NCBI GenBank assembly: GCA_947487895.1
Contig: CANKYF010000006.1
Span: forward strand, 124,001-188,000
Reading direction: 5' to 3'
DNA length: 64,000 nucleotides
DNA from: an uncultured Flavobacteriaceae bacterium
Lineage (GTDB): Bacteria; Bacteroidota; Bacteroidia; Flavobacteriales; Flavobacteriaceae
Below are positions 62,767-64,000 of the stretch, in pieces (position 1 is the stretch's first letter; each line of letters begins with the position of its first letter). The notes beneath the pieces were generated by a model. That model searched no databases, was not told the origin of the DNA, and worked only from the letters and a program-made list of their open reading frames with translations. The translations under genes and the position numbers were made by a program.

Positions 62767-63737
62767 TAGTCTAAAGATTGATTTTCCATAGAAGCATGTT
62801 CTAGCAATTTACTAAACTCTTTAGCAGTTAAACTTCCGTAGTAAAAGTTAACAGGATTAATATTATTGCCATCTTTACGTATTTCGTAATGCAAATGTGG
62901 TGCTTGAGAACGCCCTGTGCTACCAACAAAACCTATAATATCACCACGCTTAACCTTTTGGTTTTTTCTAACGTTGTATTTGTATAAATGCGCATAAAGG
63001 CTAATATATCCAAATCCATGATCAATTCTTATATGTTTACCATAGCCACTGGAACCAGAGTCAGCTCTAACTACTACGCCGTCACCACTAGCGTAAACAG
63101 GAGTTCCTCTTGGGGCTGTAAAATCCATACCCTTATGCATTTTTCTAACTTTGGTAAACGGGTCTGAACGCATACCATAACCAGAAGCCATTCTGGTTAA
63201 ATCTTCATTGCTTACAGGTTGTATAGCAGGAATAGCCGCTAATAATTTTTCTTTTTCTTCAGCAAGCACTTTAATTTCATCTAAAGACTTAGATTGTACT
63301 ACAATTTGCTTTTGAAGTATATCTAAACGTTTATTACTTTCTATAATTAATTTAGAATTATCAAAGCCTTCAAATTGTTTATATCTGTTAATTCCTCCAA
63401 AACCAGCGCGTCTTTGAGCATCAGGTATTGGATTGGCTTCAAAATATACACGATAAAGATTATTATCTCTGTCTGCTATGTTTTCTAAAACAACTTCAGC
63501 ATCGGTCATTTTTTTATTCAGAATGTCATATTGAAATTCCATGTTTTGAAGTTCCCGTTTTAAAGCCTTTTCTTTCGGAGATTCAATGTACTGCCCCGCT
63601 ATAAAAACAAAACCAAAAGCAAACAATCCAGAAGCTAATAAAAACAACAAAGCATACATAAATGATGTTGATTTTTTGCGCTCAATTTTACGATAAGAAA
63701 GTGATTCTGGATCGTAGTAATATTTTACCTTACTCAT
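62766..63737 (-). CDS. M23 (LytM-type) murein endopeptidase, membrane-anchored
   Basis: I start at the ATG at 63737 (MSKVKYYYDPESLSYRKIERKK), the usual beginning of this family; the longer frame adds 24 poor residues. One transmembrane helix follows (FMYALLFLLASGLFAFGFVFI), then a coiled coil, then the peptidase domain. Zinc ligands are in HKGMDF and HLHYE, with DHGFGYISLYAHL between. Both motifs are intact, unlike in the decayed M23 at 45.8 kb. It probably trims peptidoglycan cross-links or regulates an amidase. It heads the operon with merR. Confidence 0.93.
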   Translation of the reverse strand: MSKVKYYYDPESLSYRKIERKKSTSFMYALLFLLASGLFAFGFVFIAGQYIESPKEKALKRELQNMEFQYDILNKKMTDAEVVLENIADRDNNLYRVYFEANPIPDAQRRAGFGGINRYKQFEGFDNSKLIIESNKRLDILQKQIVVQSKSLDEIKVLAEEKEKLLAAIPAIQPVSNEDLTRMASGYGMRSDPFTKVRKMHKGMDFTAPRGTPVYASGDGVVVRADSGSSGYGKHIRIDHGFGYISLYAHLYKYNVRKNQKVKRGDIIGFVGSTGRSQAPHLHYEIRKDGNNINPVNFYYGSLTAKEFSKLLEHASMENQSLD

Positions 63738-63952
63738 TACGTTATTTATACTATTTTTGCATGGAATAAAATCAAGCTTAAAGCCTGAGTTTTTAATGCT
63801 AACGACCAAACCTGTGCAATATTATTAAAATATTTTGTTGTTAGCCCCATTCACAGGTTTAGAAATTCCGAATACAATAATAACATTCGGTGAGTAAAGA
63901 TAGAAATTGTTTTGCAATTTTAAATATTAATAAAAAGAGGATATCTGTATAA
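63738..63952 (+). promoter_or_regulatory. Structured leader upstream of alaS, pseudoknot-capable
   Basis: TATTTTTG at 63752-63759 is a candidate -7 element on the plus strand. Downstream, helix 1 pairs GCTAAC (63798-63803) with GTTAGC (63840-63845), and helix 2 pairs AAACCTGTG (63808-63816) with CACAGGTTT (63852-63860). The order 1-2-1'-2' is an H-type pseudoknot. A hairpin CCGAAT/ATTCGG follows near 63868-63890. No gene is seen in the 215 bases. Confidence 0.45.
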
Positions 63953-64000
63953 ATGAAGTCACAAGAGGTAAGATCTAAATTTTTAAGTTTTTTTGAAGAT
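63953..64000 (+). CDS. alaS: Alanyl-tRNA synthetase, first 16 codons (cut by window end)
   Basis: The frame reads MKSQEVRSKFLSFFED to the window edge. This is the characteristic start of AlaS, which charges tRNA-Ala. Only the beginning is visible, so the rest cannot be judged. It is divergent from the M23 peptidase gene. Confidence 0.8.
   Translation, partial: MKSQEVRSKFLSFFED

Overview
The window is an A+T-rich chromosome segment of a marine, alginate-degrading member of the Flavobacteriaceae (Bacteroidota). Evidence for this is the type IX secretion/gliding genes gldK-gldL-gldM-gldN, a SusC/SusD pair, Bacteroidota-type promoters (TTG, 19 bp, TAnnTTTG), many lipoproteins, and the near absence of Shine-Dalgarno sequences. 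The genus cannot be fixed from the sequence alone.

Layout. 0-20.9 kb is mostly housekeeping: two membrane-protein paralogues, topA, an arginase-fold protein with degenerate metal ligands, the gldKLMN operon, a FAD oxidoreductase, a DUF983 protein, an ABC-F ATPase, an RND efflux operon (adaptor, pump, TolC) and a leucine-rich-repeat protein. An initiator tRNA-fMet lies at 21.1 kb. 21.4-41.4 kb is an alginate utilisation locus. Operon 1 carries a PL6 lyase, a PL17 lyase and KdgF. Operon 2 carries SusC, SusD, two PKD surface lipoproteins and two PL7 lyases. These are followed by a FadR-type GntR regulator, an MFS transporter, two SDR reductases and a KdgK-like kinase. 41.5-49.9 kb is an accessory and decaying stretch with YD-like lipoproteins, orphan lipoproteins, a TPR-AraC regulator, at least three broken genes and a GC-rich structured element. 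49.9-54.3 kb resumes sugar-acid catabolism with a FucP-type transporter, a LacI regulator, a second KdgK and the KDPG aldolase KdgA. 54.4-64 kb returns to housekeeping: an FKBP isomerase, era, a choice-of-anchor lipoprotein, der, a truncated GldM paralogue, two TPM proteins, LemA, a MerR regulator, an M23 peptidase and the first codons of alaS.

How the genes work together. PL7 endolyases and the surface SusCD/PKD proteins cut and import alginate. PL6 and PL17 degrade the oligomers to unsaturated uronate. KdgF promotes opening to DEH, an SDR reduces DEH to KDG, KdgK phosphorylates it, and KdgA splits KDPG into pyruvate and glyceraldehyde-3-phosphate. Two regulatory circuits are visible in the DNA. 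Long TGGT..ACCA palindromes sit on the transcription start of both lyase/Sus operons and in front of gntR. TTAA-CG-TTAA palindromes flank the lacI/kdgK divergence.

Most notable observations: the matched operator-promoter modules; two similar structured leader RNAs, sharing two sequence blocks, upstream of susC and the MFS transporter; a GldM paralogue reduced to its membrane anchor and first domain; a divergent KdgK paralogue; a pseudoknot-capable leader before alaS; and an island of decayed genes splitting the alginate pathway. All functional statements rest on reading motifs; no database search was run.
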